NCBI GenBank assembly: GCA_025617375.2
Contig: JAMYGW020000003.1
Coordinates: 2,418,001 to 2,482,000, forward strand
Source: Acarospora socialis
Lineage: Eukaryota > Ascomycota > Lecanoromycetes > Acarosporales > Acarosporaceae
Direction: 5' to 3'
Length of the DNA stretch: 64,000 nucleotides
Shown here in pieces: positions 1 through 11,800 of this stretch. The notes below the pieces were generated by a model. The model was not told where the DNA came from. It was given only the letters and a program-made list of their open reading frames with translations, and made no database searches. Positions within the stretch are counted from its first letter, which is position 1, and the number at the start of each line of letters is the position of its first letter. Position numbers and translations under genes: made by a program.

Positions 1-266
1 TGCACACCCTGATGGGTGTTTTTTTGAGTTAACTTCTCTCTACCCTCGGGATCTCGCACGCCCATAGTAGACTCGAGCTAATTATATGTACAATGGTGAG
101 GAGACCATGTTCCTGCACTGATATAGCCTCTGTCACAATCTCTTGTCCGGTCACCCTTAGCTTCCTTCTCCCTTCTCGCTGCTATAAAAATCCTTATCGC
201 TAGGGCATGCTCTTCAACCACATACACTTGAGTAAACTCCACTGTGAACAGTAACCGTCAAGCCCA

Positions 267-1570
267 TCACGTATCTTTAAAGACAAAAATACTCTTCCCC
301 TTCCTAAACCCCTCCAACGTCCCCTGCACGGCCTCAACCAACTCCTCCCTCGGCGTCTCCCAACCCCACGGGACCTCCTGCACCGGCGTGTCCTTAAAAT
401 TGCCCTCCTTCACCAACTGCAGAATCTCCTCGACCGTCCTCCTCTTCTCCTCCGGATTATCATCGCTCCACCTACTGACCCAAAACCCATCCAGCACGAT
501 ATTCTTAAAGATCAACAACCCGGACGGCAGCTCCACCGGCTGCTTCGACATGGCCCCATACGTCACCAGATGGCCCTGCGGCGCCAACACCTTCGCCAAC
601 GCCGCGGCGGACTTCCCGCCCACGCAATTCAGCCCCAACCGGACCTTCTCCCTCCCGCCATCCGTCCACTCCTTGACGCGCTCCGCGAACCCCCGCCCCA
701 GCAGCTCCTCGCTCGTCACCACCACCGTCGCCCCCAGCGCCTTCAGCTCCGCCTTCAGCTCCTCCACCCCAGGCCGGTCCCGCACCACGTTGATGCTCCT
801 GTACCCCCACAGCCGCCCCAACTGCACCGCCGCCCGCCCGACGCCCGAGTTCGCCCCGTTCTGGATAAACCAATCCCCCTTCCCGGCGTCGAGGTGCACG
901 AAATCGCGCAACATCCGATACGCCGTGCAGGGGTTCACGCTCACGGTGCCGACCTGCGTCGCCGACAGCCCGCTCTTGTCCGCGATCTTGACAACCTGCG
1001 ATTCGTCGACCTGCATGTGTGTGCGCCAGGTGCCCTGCCCCGTGTGTTTCATGACGACCCAGTCGCCCGCTTGGACGGCGCGGCAGCTGAAACCGGCGCG
1101 GAGGACCTCGGCACAGCCTTCGTTGCCGGCGACGGCGGAGAGGGAGGGGGTCCCGAGGGCGGAGGTGAAGGGCGGTTTGGATGGGTAGACGCCTTGGATT
1201 TGGTTGATGTCGGCGGGGTTGATGGGCGCGGTGAGGAGGCGGAGGGTTAGTTGGGTGGTGTGCGGGGGGGAGATGGAGTGCGTGTGGAGGCTGGCGAGTT
1301 GGCGTATTAGTTTGGGTTTACTTGTGGGTACTTGGTGCTTTGGAGGATGTGGGAGGTAAGGGTAGGGGACTGGGAGGCTGGTTACCGGAGGACGTCTTTG
1401 GGGGCGCCGTAGTTGGAGTAGACGAGGGCTTTGGCTTGCGTGTAGCCGTATGATGTGAGGTAGCGTCGGCGGTCGAGTGGGAGGTTTGTGATTCTTGTAC
1501 GGAGGTGAGAAGAGGGGTTCAGAAGGCCTGCAAAGGGCTTCGCCGTTGTTCTCATTGTTGCTGGGGGCAT
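267..1570 (-). CDS. ETR1: Mitochondrial trans-2-enoyl-CoA/ACP reductase
   Basis: NADPH-dependent reductase of mitochondrial type II fatty-acid synthesis (MECR/Etr1 family, zinc-free medium-chain dehydrogenase fold), which reduces trans-2-enoyl-ACP in the matrix and feeds lipoate synthesis. Two exons, 1570-1386 and 1290-267; the 95-bp intron has an ACTAATAC-like branch and a CAG acceptor. The join restores the family block PINPADINQIQGVYPSKP, and the product is 402 aa. The first 40 residues are Arg/Ser/Thr-rich with almost no acids, as expected of a matrix presequence. The nucleotide-binding stretch NGANSGVGRAAVQ and the C-terminal FRKGKSIFVFKDT are typical. The start is the first ATG of exon 1, directly before the presequence. 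Nothing looks damaged. Confidence 0.93.
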
Positions 1571-1880
1571 TGCAATTGGTGTGTGGGTTTTGTCAACATG
1601 CTGGTAGGGTAGCTTTGCGGACGTCGAAGTGCTTCCGAGCTATGACGTCGCGCCGCCGAAGGTGCTCCGCATAAGGTAGCCAGAGTCAATGCGGTGACTT
1701 TAAGAGTTCAGTGTCAGTTAGGGAGTGCATTTCAGCCTGTAATCATCTAACCAATTGAGCCTAGATCGCACCATGGAATTATTCATACGAATCGTGTCTC
1801 ATAATCATATCTAGAGAGCCTGCTACCAAACGTCCATTCGAAGCAAAGAAGGACTAGCATAAGGAGCCCAAAAGCATCGT
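1571..1880. other. Intergenic, ETR1 promoter side / PFK 3' side
   Basis: About 310 bp between the ETR1 start and the phosphofructokinase stop, which read in the same direction. It must carry the ETR1 promoter and the PFK 3' end. I see no coding potential or repeat. Confidence 0.5.
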
Positions 1881-4344
1881 TTACTTAGGCTTCCCACACA
1901 TCTCACAGCAATCGCTCTCCTTAGGTCTTCCGCTCAATGTATCCACCACCGCCTTCAGCCTCAACCAATATTCTTTCTTGGGCCTGCGATCCTTCCAATC
2001 CGTCTCCTCCTTTTCTAGCTTTTCCATCGGTCCGAAAACGACGCTGGCACCTTTGATCCCGATCACAGCTGAACTCGTCTCATCCTGCGCAATCTCCTCT
2101 TTCGATTTTCCGGCAAAGTCTTCCATAAGTTGCACGCACTTGACTGCCAGACGTACAGCTCGCACCCGATCCATGGGGGAGGGCGTCCCTCCTTGCTGAA
2201 CGTGGCCCGGGACAGCAAAGCGTGCCTCAAAGCGACCCTTGGCCTCTTCACGGATCATGTCGGCAATCATCTCGGTAGTGTAGGTTTTGGATGCGTGTTC
2301 ATTGCGCAGGATCAATTTTCCGGCGCGACTTTGACCTTGGTCTTTGGCAAACCGGTCTCGGAGATGTTCGATGTCTCGTGCCAGCATCCTAATATTGATG
2401 CCTTCTTCGGGTGTGTAAACCGCTGTGGCGCCAATGGACAGACCGGCAACGGTAGCGATATACCCGGACCGTCCACCCTGCGTTTCGACTACGAACACGC
2501 GACGCCGTGATGATGATGCCGACTGTTTGATAGCGTCACAGTATTCGACCAAGGCGTTCAGACAGGTGTCACTACCAATTGAATACTCGGTGCCAGGAAC
2601 GTTATTGCTTATTGTGGCCGGAAGGATGACCATTGGAATCTTGAAAGCGGGAAACTCGTTCCGTGCTTTCCGCAGCTCACTGACAGCTGTAAAGGCCTCG
2701 AAACCGCCGATAACGAAAAGAGCATCGAATCGGTAGAGTTCGAAGCATTCTGCGGTCTTTTTGATATCTTCGGACGGCAACCCTCGGTTGGTACCTATTT
2801 CGGAACCTCCTTTGCTTATCCACCCTTCGACGTCTAGCCATTCAACTGTTCGGACGGAACCTAGGGGCTTATCGTCATGATGGCGACACAGTCCGGGAAA
2901 GCCGTTGTGAATGGCGATGGGAGTGTGACCGCGGGCCAGGCAGTACGCCACTGCAGCTCGGGTGGCTGAGTTCATGCCTCCAGCAGGAGCTCCTACATGG
3001 ATGATGGCAATCCGCATTTGCTGGGTAGATTAGATTATGATCTGTGGCTATATCGTGGACTCGATCTTACCTTCTCTTTCGGCAAGTGCATCTCAGGCTG
3101 ATCGGTAGCGGTTGTAGTCATGTATGCATTGTAGTACTCAGCGAACTCGGCACCTCGGAGACCCATAGCTCTGTCAAATTCTTTCAATTTGATCGCCTTA
3201 GCTACCTCCTGTGTCAACCTGACAGCCTCCATGAGCGGTTTTCGAACAATCTTGTTCTCGATTACACAAATGACGGGTATCGGTTTGGCAGAGCTAGCGT
3301 CCAATACGGCTCCCACTGCCTCCACTCCCTGTAGCGTAGATAGCATGCGGTCGTACGCGCAAGCAGTCCCTCCTCTTTGAACATGACCGAGGGTCGTAAT
3401 CCGCGTGTCGAGACCTAACCAAGTGGACAACAAGTCCTTGACTTTGGTGGAAGAAATTTTGTTGAGCTGATGGTCATGTGCCCCTTCCGCTACGATAACG
3501 ATGGTTTTCCGCTTCCCCAGTGCACGGTGCTATACTGGCGTCAGGATGGACGAAAACACTATGTCATATTCCGGCAAGAACAGAGTCAGCAACTAACCTT
3601 GCCAATGATTTTGCACATCTGGTTCTCCCAGTCCTCAGCAGGTGGCCTCTCCGGTATTAAGATGAAGTCCGCGCCAGTGCTCACACCTGCCATGAGAGCC
3701 AACCAGCCACAATGTCGGCCCATGACCTCTATGACGAATGCTCTCTGATGTGAGAAGGCGGTTGAATCGATGAAGTCCACAGCTTGGCATATCCTACCCA
3801 GTGAAGAATAGCATCCAATGGTAGCGTCGGTGGAAGACATATCATTGTCTATCGACCCGACCAATCCCACAATGTTCAGGTGTTTGAAAGGCGCAACTTC
3901 TTCAGCTGTGAGCTCATTCGTCTGCACAAGCTCATCAAGCAAGCCGGGCCACTCAGCCCTGAAGATGTCCGCGCCCGTCAGACTGCCGTCCCCTCCACAA
4001 ATGATCAGTGCGTCGATGCCCCTCTGTACCATGTTCTTCGCAGCTCGTAGTCGACCAGGCCTCTCCATGAATTCTCTGCAGCGAGCCGTGCCGATAAGGG
4101 TTCCACCCTCTGAGAGCCATCCACGAACATCGTCCCAGTACATCTGCCTGATCTTATCTCCACCTCTGACAAGCCCGTCATAACCTTCGTATATACCGTA
4201 AGCTTCGCAGCCTTCGGCTATAGACATTCGTACGACAGCACGGACGACTCCGTTCATTCCAGGTGCATCCCCCCCGCTAGTCATCACTCCGATGCGCCGT
4301 TTCTTGCCTTCCAGAGGCACCGGACCATTGAGGAGCTCCGCCAT
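1881..4344 (-). CDS. pfkA: 6-phosphofructokinase (tandem-duplicated eukaryotic type)
   Basis: Phosphorylates fructose-6-phosphate with ATP, the committed step of cytosolic glycolysis. Exons 4344-3598, 3529-3071 and 3020-1881, all phase-0 joins, introns 68 and 50 bp, product 781 aa, the usual fungal length. The N-terminal catalytic half has [21 protein letters not shown], the catalytic-base block GSIDND and MGRHCGW. The C-terminal half is the degenerate regulatory copy, with [28 protein letters not shown] and [10 protein letters not shown]. The start is [10 protein letters not shown]; an in-frame ATG nine codons upstream (4371) gives an unlikely hydrophobic extension. It lacks the long N-terminal domain of yeast Pfk1/Pfk2, as in Aspergillus PfkA. 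It diverges from MED17. Confidence 0.95.
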
Positions 4345-5192
4345 TTGTATTAAGGTCACTATGATGTGCAACGCACAAGACGATCAGTAGGGCGTAGATT
4401 GTCCATTGCAGGTTGCAGGTTGAAGGTGAGGATTTCCTTTAGGCAAGATAGGTGCCTTATAGGTTGCTTGCCAAAAGTAAATATAATACTTACAGTTCCA
4501 GGTCGTAATGAACGCCAATAATTCAATGGAGCACTCCAACACACCAAGACACCAACCAAATGTGAATCTTAAGAAAGGCTGGCTGTGTTAGATTGAGGTC
4601 TCCATGACAAACTATCTAGAATAAAAGAAGTTTGGTTGACAAGATAGACATAGACTTCAAGTTGTCTTGGTAATAAGACGGACACTACGGCATTTATATA
4701 CGACCAAGAACTATACCTAAGCTATCCCAGTCCGTAGCTCACCAGACCGCACTTAAACCTCGGAGTACCTCGCCAAGCCTCCGAAGACCTAAACTGGACA
4801 AGTTTCTACATGCCGCTTAACTAGTAGTGCCGCACCCACTGATGTCTGACTAAGCAGTCTGAGACCTTCAGCTGTAATGTATTTGATGTGAGCGATACAA
4901 CTTTTGCGACTCTACATTCATCAGTTTGTTTCTATGAAATATACCTCATGTATTCTCTGGTGTTCCAAATAAGACAAAACAACAAAAAGTAATTTCTTTA
5001 ACTGGAAGTTAAGTGAGATGCTTAAGCATGAAGAACGAAAAGCTGGGAGGTTTTAGTCAGCATTTTAGCGCTGCGGCATTACTAGTGGGCCACGCCTCCG
5101 TATACTGGGTATGTGTTTCACGAGTTCTGATACCTTACCGCAACATCAAGCCTCGTGAGGTCCACAACTACTACACCGGACTTTGAGCAACA
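4345..5192. promoter_or_regulatory. Divergent promoter region, pfkA / MED17
   Basis: 848 bp between the divergent starts of phosphofructokinase and MED17. Low coding potential and fairly AT-rich near 4930-5040. A 5'UTR intron for the glycolytic gene is possible but cannot be shown from sequence alone. Confidence 0.5.
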
Positions 5193-7255
5193 ATGACAGA
5201 GCCTCTATCGCTGTCACTTCGAGCTTGGCCAACAAAGGACCCAAGTTTAGACGCCTTACCCAACCTCATCCCTAGGATCAATGAGCAACGAGGCGCATTC
5301 CGAAATGTCACAGAAGAGAGTCTGGAACAAGAGATACGCGCCTCAGAAGCTGGCGAGGTGCACGCAGAGTCTCGTGAGAACGAAGCCCAATTATCTACAA
5401 CGCAAGAGGTCAAGGGGAGGAGGGAAGAAATACTTGCGACACGAGAGGAGATCTTGAAGCAGGTTGCGTGAGCTCCCGGATCTTGGACGCATCTTTGGTC
5501 CGCGACTCTGTGTCAGTTAACGACATGCTATAGACAAGCTCAAATGGAAACGCTCTATGCGCTGGACTTTGTCTCCCTCCTCCTGTCCAAAGACACCCCA
5601 CGCCAAGCCGAAATCTCCATGTCACCGCATCTCAAGCAAACGGTCCCAATGGGCTCGCTTGGTTTGGACATCACTCGGCTGCCCCAAACCCCAGAGTCTG
5701 AGAAGCGAGATGCAGAGCTGGTATCGCAGGGCTGGAAGCTGGAAGGGCTGACTTCGGCCGCCGACTCACTCCTTCGCTCTGCGACCAGACTTGAGAAGGA
5801 GATGGAGCAAGAGACTAGATACTGGGAGCAAGTCTTGGCGGTCAAAAAAGAAGGGTGGTCTATCTGCCGACTACCACGTGAGAGACATACCCTCGGTGTA
5901 CGGTATGGTTTCGCAGAAGGTGAGATCTCTTCATGTGACTTTTCATGGCTTTATGCTCACCGTGTACATGTGAAGCTGCTCCTGAGTTCAGAGATCGTGG
6001 CTTAGCCGCCCTCCGTCGTGGTGTCGATGGCAGTATCGTTCTTGATCAGGGTATCACAGCGTCAGATCCTAAGATTGTACGTGTTCGTATCAAAGACAAA
6101 GGTGTACTGGTTTCCACATCCAGTTTGCCGCACGTCTCTGCAGATGTCGACATCGCGATTGAGGAACTCATACTTCGAGCACGCAATAACATCTTCGAGG
6201 AGGAATTGTTCCACGAAATAAATCGCGAAGCACGGACTTTGGCTAGTCAAGGAGTACACAGCACAGACAACGTCATACACATGCCTTCATCGAATGATCG
6301 AGAGGTTCTAATAGATATTGTGCCCCTCTCAGATGAGCCTGTTCAACCCAGCATCTCGACGCCTGGTGACCATGACCTGGCTGAATCCATTGCCCTTTCT
6401 CTACGCATTCTCTTGTCCTATGCTCACCGCCAGAATCTTCGCCGTCGGTCGCAGCTTCCACCCCCACTCACAGAGCGCAAACCACCAAGACCGATATATG
6501 GAATCCTTCGCCCAATCCTCACATATCTCCAGCACCAGTCCGCTTTGACCGCTCTGCGCGACTTCTTGAGTGCCATGATGCAACCGCTTCTGGCCGCCGG
6601 CTTGACCTGCGAATCTGGTGTAAACAGTCTAACGTCTCTCAATCTATCTACCATGACCGACGTCCGTCTCCAATCCGGGAAATCTACCGTCGCCACCCTG
6701 ATCGAAACCCTGACTCGCCCTCTTGCGTCCTCCGCGACGACCACCCTACCAGCCTCCACCCAGCTCTCCATCCAGATTCGCACCCACCTCTACCCGCCAA
6801 CCTTCGGCACCGAATACATCGTTACTACGAACCCTTCCTCCTCTCGCCCCAACCACTCCGAGCCGCAAACCATAACATTCACCTCGAAATCCGACTTCCA
6901 AGAATACCTCCTCCACCTCTTCACAACGGACACCGTCACCGCCATCAGCACCTTCGCCTCCCCTCCCGACGCCGACGACGCCAAAACAAAAGCGGGGCCG
7001 TGGCTGGTCACGGACGTCCACTCCGGCGAACTGACTAAGTCTTTCAGTAGTTCTGGAAGGAGCAAGAGGATGGTCGTTTCAGTGGAGCAGGACAAGCTGG
7101 AGGTAAGGTGGGGGTGGATGAACGGGAAGCCGAAGGCGGGGAGGTATGTTTGGGATGGTGCGACGGTCGAAGAGGAGGCAGGGAGGAAGACGTTGCGCGA
7201 GGTGGTGGATGAAGTGGGGAGGTATACGAGTAAGAAGGGTAAGAATAGTGGCTGA
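5193..7255 (+). CDS. MED17: Mediator complex subunit 17 (Srb4)
   Basis: Head-module scaffold of Mediator, which bridges activators to RNA polymerase II in the nucleus. Exons 5193-5467, 5534-5919 and 5976-7255 give 646 aa. Intron 1 (66 bp) uses GTGAGC/TAG; intron 2 (56 bp) uses GTGAGA and a less usual GAAG acceptor. The second join rebuilds the conserved Med17 block VRYGFAEAAPEFRDRGLAAL, and WEQVLAVKKEGWSICRLPRE just before it is the family hallmark. The N-terminal 90 residues are acidic with coiled-coil-like heptads. The C-terminal third (about 470-640) is variable. Start is the first ATG after the divergent promoter shared with pfkA. Confidence 0.92.
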
Positions 7256-8009
7256 GAGTCGGAAGTGGTTGGTTCGTGGTGCTGCATCTCTTAGTCGTCG
7301 TCGCGACGTTGGTTGATCGGTCCGTTGGCGTCGTGGAACCTTGGACGAAACAACAGTATTGAGACTCGAATAGATATTAATTCCAATACTCCTCCAAAGT
7401 GACTGGTCGTAATGCGTAGAACTAGTAATAGTGGAATACCTGTATTCCATTGCGTGGTTGAGGCCTCGAGAAAGTCAAGGCAGTACCTTAGGCAAGGACA
7501 CCCGACTCCCACGGTCGCGCGTCCCGGTCGCAATATTCGATGTTCGTTCATCACGATGCGCAATTAATTAATTAATTGTGAGACGTTCGATGAGGATCTT
7601 CGAACCCTGATTAGGAATCGTGGGTACGGCTATGTGGACGTTTGATGGAGGATGTTTACGGAAGCCCTAACTGGAGGAACATGTTTCTGGGTCTACAACC
7701 AAGAACGCCACCAAAACATTGACTCAGCACGCTGATCAGGTGTCATTCTGATATTCCCTTTTTGCTTTCATCTGTAATGGATGTCTGCCCAGGGAGAACC
7801 CTGAGGAAGGCTGACTGCTGACGACGCGTTCTGTTCTTGTGAGATTCACTGACTGGCGAAATACGAACAGGTTCACTGTATTCGAAGCAAAGAAATCTGG
7901 TCACACCACGGCTTAACGGCGATGATGAGGTTCTTGTGCTAACAAAAAGAAGCACGTTTTAGCTATCCATGCCAAAAACGCTGAAAACAAATAAACCGAA
8001 TCGATCTCG
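7256..8009. other. Intergenic, convergent MED17 / ISN1 3' ends
   Basis: About 750 bp between convergent genes. It holds a perfect 18-bp palindrome of TTAA units at 7561-7578. Short reading frames here have no recognisable family and no splice-supported extension. Confidence 0.5.
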
Positions 8010-9743
8010 TCAGCCGTCACTGTCCTTTAGCCTCGCGCTGTGGCATTCCAGCTCATCCAGCAACTGCACCGTTTCCGCCGGGTTCGCGATCCACGCCGTC
8101 GTGCACGCCAATCTGGCCTTTAGTACGATTAGCAAATTTTCTTTTCAGAGGTAGGAAGAAGGACTGACCTTGAAATCATTGGCGCCAGCCGACAAGAATT
8201 GGTCGCCGACGTGCAGGGTCCTGCTCCCGTCGATGCCGCCGAAGAAACGTTGGCAGGCGAGGACGCCCCAGGACTTGTCGCCGATGTCGACGAAGACATC
8301 GCTACCACCTAGCGATGCGAACTCAGTCATGAACTCGGGAGTGTTGAGAAAGAAGGACATACCGTTGAAAGCGCAAAATGGCAACCTCTTTCCTACCGTC
8401 GACATCTCCAGGACCTGCTGGGTGACCAGAACCGTCTCCTCGAGCTGCTCACGGGCAATCTTCTGCCCTCCTGCTGTTGGTACAACACCGACGGCACGCT
8501 CCTTCCGCAGTATGTCTGCTTGCAGATGCATATTGGCGATGCAGTCTCGTAGAGCCCCTTCGGCCACATCCAGCAGCGCCGTGACGTCCTCTTCGGTCCA
8601 GAGCTTCATTTCTTCCAGCATCCACTGATCCCGTGGGATATACCGTAGCAGGTGAGGAGACTTCATGTTGAACTCGAATAGATAGTTACTCTCGCCACCC
8701 AGCACGATGAGTTCCGGATTTGCTAGCTCGCCTTGGTGAACCGCACTTGCAATGGCATCTAGCAAGCCGTGCAGCCGCTCGTAGTATTTCGAAGCGTCGG
8801 TGTAGCCTGCCGCTGTCACTATACCGACCTTGGTTCCGGCTTTTAGAAGCCTTAGGATTCGCGGAATGACAGGGTTCGAGCCAAGTAGTGATTCCCCATC
8901 GTCGTACAGCGTCACATCTCCGTCAAAGGTAACAAGCTTGATCCTCCTCTCCCGCACCAAGCCCATGACCTGAGCGGTGTTGAGAACGAGCCGGATATCG
9001 TTGAACGAGGGCGCCACGAAGCGCCGCGAACTGATGAAACGCTGCCGATCCTGGTACACGAAGGCATGTTCGAGGGGGAGAGGCGTGAAGAAGATCCCGA
9101 CGGAGGGAACCAACAGCTTCAGTTTTGAGCGGCCATGGGTCCCTTTCTGCTGATGAATGACTATGAAGATATCCTAAACACTGTTGCTCGAGGCTTAGGT
9201 TATGATGGTTGCCTACTGTGATCGTTGATGAGCCCTTCCACGTCACGCATGATTTCGGCGTAGCGTCTGTGGGCGGTCGTGGCCATCTCGGTCAACAAAC
9301 CGCCTCGCTCATCGTATGCTGCGGTTGGCTGAGAGTGCAGCACGAAGGGGACGGCCAGCAAGCCCTTACAATGGATCATCAGGGGCATGACCACGACAGC
9401 GACGATAACGCGGTGAGAAACTGAGGTGGAGGGTCACGCCCTGATGGGTAGGCACACCTTGATCCATTCAATCTAATACCTATTAAATATCGACTTTCTA
9501 CTACGGACGAACAACTTTATTCTTTGGGCCGCCTACCAACTGATCCCTTCGATGTGTCTAACAGACATATGGTAGATTTCAGCGAACGAGGAGCTCATAT
9601 CGCGGTCGTATGCGAATAGCAACAGGCAAACAAGGTATAGTGTAACTACACACCTTGAGTGCGTCTGGGTATCAGTTTAGTCATCAACTCTAAGGCGAAA
9701 GGGCCGAAGGTCTATTACATTCGACACGATAGCGAGTCGTCAT
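8010..9743 (-). CDS. ISN1: IMP-specific 5'-nucleotidase
   Basis: Cytosolic HAD-fold enzyme that dephosphorylates IMP to inosine in purine turnover. Seven exons: 9743-9719 (25 nt), 9664-9654 (11), 9557-9537 (21), 9472-9458 (15), 9364-9217, 9160-8169 and 8117-8010; total 1320 nt, 439 aa. The four tiny exons encode MTTRYRVEYALK, THRRDQL and IEWIK, followed by GLLAVPFVLHSQPT, which together match the invariant ISN1 N-terminus. The HAD nucleophile motif DGDVT is at residues 153-157; LHVGDQFLSAGANDFK and ARLACTTAWIANPAETVQLL close the protein. Acceptors of introns 4 and 6 are AAG rather than the usual CAG/TAG. The first 24 codons spread over 286 bp, so ORF-based prediction misses them. Confidence 0.93.
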
Positions 9744-10153
9744 CCTTGGATGTGGCAGTGGAGATCGAAGATGTAGATTGTCGCTGGTTAGGTGGGGTGG
9801 GAACGCGTGTCGTTGATGGTAATCAATAATGGCCCGCTACCTTAAGGGCAAGCTACGCTTTCCGGTAAGGCGCTTCAAATTGGGATTAGCGTCTCCACGC
9901 CGCCTTGAAGGACTCTTACCCAATCTAATTACTAGTAGGTAATCTTACAATCTCTTGCGCTTCACATTCGGACCCATTACATTCTGCCTCACAGCTATGT
10001 GGTGATTGAGTTTCTCATCCGTAAGACTATATGTCGAAAGAGGTTCCCTGTGTATCGGTAGCGTTGACTTTCAGTTAGTAAGTACTAGGTACGAGAATCT
10101 AGTACATAGTCAGGAACAAACACCGAGGTTGCCCCTATCCTCCAACACAACCC
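9744..10153. other. Intergenic
   Basis: About 410 bp holding the ISN1 promoter and the 3' side of the ankyrin gene. No coding potential, RNA gene or repeat seen. Confidence 0.45.
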
Positions 10154-11800
10154 TTACACTCGCCACGGCATAGGACACTCTCGAGGAGGAGGCGGATCGC
10201 AAGGATACTTTCCGTTTGCAAAGTCCCTACCCACCACAGTGTCAAGCGGATTTACCTCCCTGGCTCCAAGCTCCCGTAGCCCTTGCACGACGTGATCTTG
10301 CCGAAATGCCATTGCCACAACGATTGGAGGAGGAAGCTCGTGTCGTGCGTAGAAATCTTCGTCGTCCACAGTGACACCATGCTGAGCTAGACCTTGGACA
10401 AAGCCTAGATTCCCATACTGGCAGGCTACGCCCATAAGATGGACTACATCTGCCTCTGCCTCCTGAGGATCTTCATGGAGCATATGGTGGTCGAATCCAA
10501 CGTGATCGAGGACCAGCTGGACCAGCTCAGCAGATCCCACGAGATAGGCAGCTGGATCAAGTATGCTCATCCAATGGTTAGGCTTCAGCTCTACGCCAGC
10601 GTCCAGGAGTATGCGAGCTGCACCGACATGGCCACCCCATGCCGCTGCGCGCATAGAAGGGCAGTTTCTTGGGTATCTTGGGTCCCCGCCATATGGATCT
10701 GCACCTCTGGCGAGTAGCAACCTCAAGACGTCTTCCTGCCCGGTCCATGCGGCTTGCTCGATGGGGCCAGGTGTGCATGTGCGGTTGAAGTCCAAATGCT
10801 CATTGACGTCGCCTCCATGATCGAGCAGCAGCTGGACGATCTCGACGATTCCTCTTCTGCAGGCTACGCGAAGCCCATCGCTGAGAAGGTACCGAGATTC
10901 GGAGAGCTTTGTACTCATCCGTTCTAGCAGGAAATGCGCCACACGGGGTTGACTGGTTTCGCAAGACCTTACAATGGCTCTTTCAAACGGTATGCCAGAA
11001 GTAATGTGCCCGTAGCGCGGCTCGAGCAACAGACGGACGATTTCTTCATCGCGATTGCCAACTGCTGTCTCGAGCGGTAGACCCGTTGTGAAAGGTCTCT
11101 CCACGTTTACATCTGCACCGTGTTGCAGGAGCATACGGACGATGCCATGATGTCTCATTTGCACTGCCGCATGCAAAGGCGTACCTAAAAATTCGCTCTT
11201 AACTTCTGCAAGGTCTATCTGCTCGTCTTCGAGCATATGTTGAACAACAGAGGACTTCTCTAGGTATGCCGCCGCGATAAGGACGTGGTGACGGTGCTCA
11301 ACACGAGACACCGGGTCCGTTGATTTGGGAAAGATGGCGCGAAGGAGACTGTTGAGGCCTTGCTGGCAGCTGACGCTGTGGCAGAGCGTCTTCATGTATT
11401 GGTACCGCAATCGCTCTGGTTCACCGCCATCATCATATTCATATCTGACCAGCTCATCCACAACATAGTTGATCAGAGACGAAAAGTTACTGTTTGTTGC
11501 CGTACTCTCCGTATGTGGCCGTTCGAGCAGGTACCTTGCCACAAAGTCGACTTTCACCTCCGAACGATAAAATAAGCTGAGTGTGTGAAGTTCGAGAAGT
11601 TTGGTCGTCGCATAGGCGCGAATGGTCTCGTGCTCAAATAACCCTGACGATGTGAGACGCGAACGGTGTGTAGAAAGATGGGCATCCAAGCACTCACTAT
11701 TTACTAGGCGAAGTTTGGTAGCGCGATGAAGGCCTAAGTCGACCACAGCAGGCTCCAAAATTTGGCGGAAAATTTCCAAAGGCAGCAGAAGCAGAGACAT
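10154..11800 (-). CDS. Ankyrin-repeat protein with F-box-like N-terminus
   Basis: Uninterrupted frame of 548 aa from MSLLLLPLEI; an earlier in-frame ATG at 11836 would add 12 residues. The N-terminus (LLPLEIFRQILEPAV) resembles the start of a fungal F-box. From about residue 170 at least six ankyrin units are visible, for example PLHAAVQMRHHGIVRMLLQ, RVACRRGIVEIVQLLLDHGG, EQAAWTGQEDVLRLLLARGA and RAAAWGGHVGAARILLDAG. Such proteins belong to a large, lineage-expanded Pezizomycotina family. Binding partners cannot be inferred; a ubiquitin-ligase adaptor role would follow only if the F-box is real. It lies at the edge of the accessory stretch. Confidence 0.85.
   Translation of the reverse strand: MSLLLLPLEIFRQILEPAVVDLGLHRATKLRLVNSECLDAHLSTHRSRLTSSGLFEHETIRAYATTKLLELHTLSLFYRSEVKVDFVARYLLERPHTESTATNSNFSSLINYVVDELVRYEYDDGGEPERLRYQYMKTLCHSVSCQQGLNSLLRAIFPKSTDPVSRVEHRHHVLIAAAYLEKSSVVQHMLEDEQIDLAEVKSEFLGTPLHAAVQMRHHGIVRMLLQHGADVNVERPFTTGLPLETAVGNRDEEIVRLLLEPRYGHITSGIPFERAIVRSCETSQPRVAHFLLERMSTKLSESRYLLSDGLRVACRRGIVEIVQLLLDHGGDVNEHLDFNRTCTPGPIEQAAWTGQEDVLRLLLARGADPYGGDPRYPRNCPSMRAAAWGGHVGAARILLDAGVELKPNHWMSILDPAAYLVGSAELVQLVLDHVGFDHHMLHEDPQEAEADVVHLMGVACQYGNLGFVQGLAQHGVTVDDEDFYARHELPPPIVVAMAFRQDHVVQGLRELGAREVNPLDTVVGRDFANGKYPCDPPPPRECPMPWRV

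Noticed and set aside
244-1250. Long plus-strand frames opposite ETR1
   Set aside because: Shadows of the GC-rich ETR1 coding strand; the minus strand gives a conserved protein.
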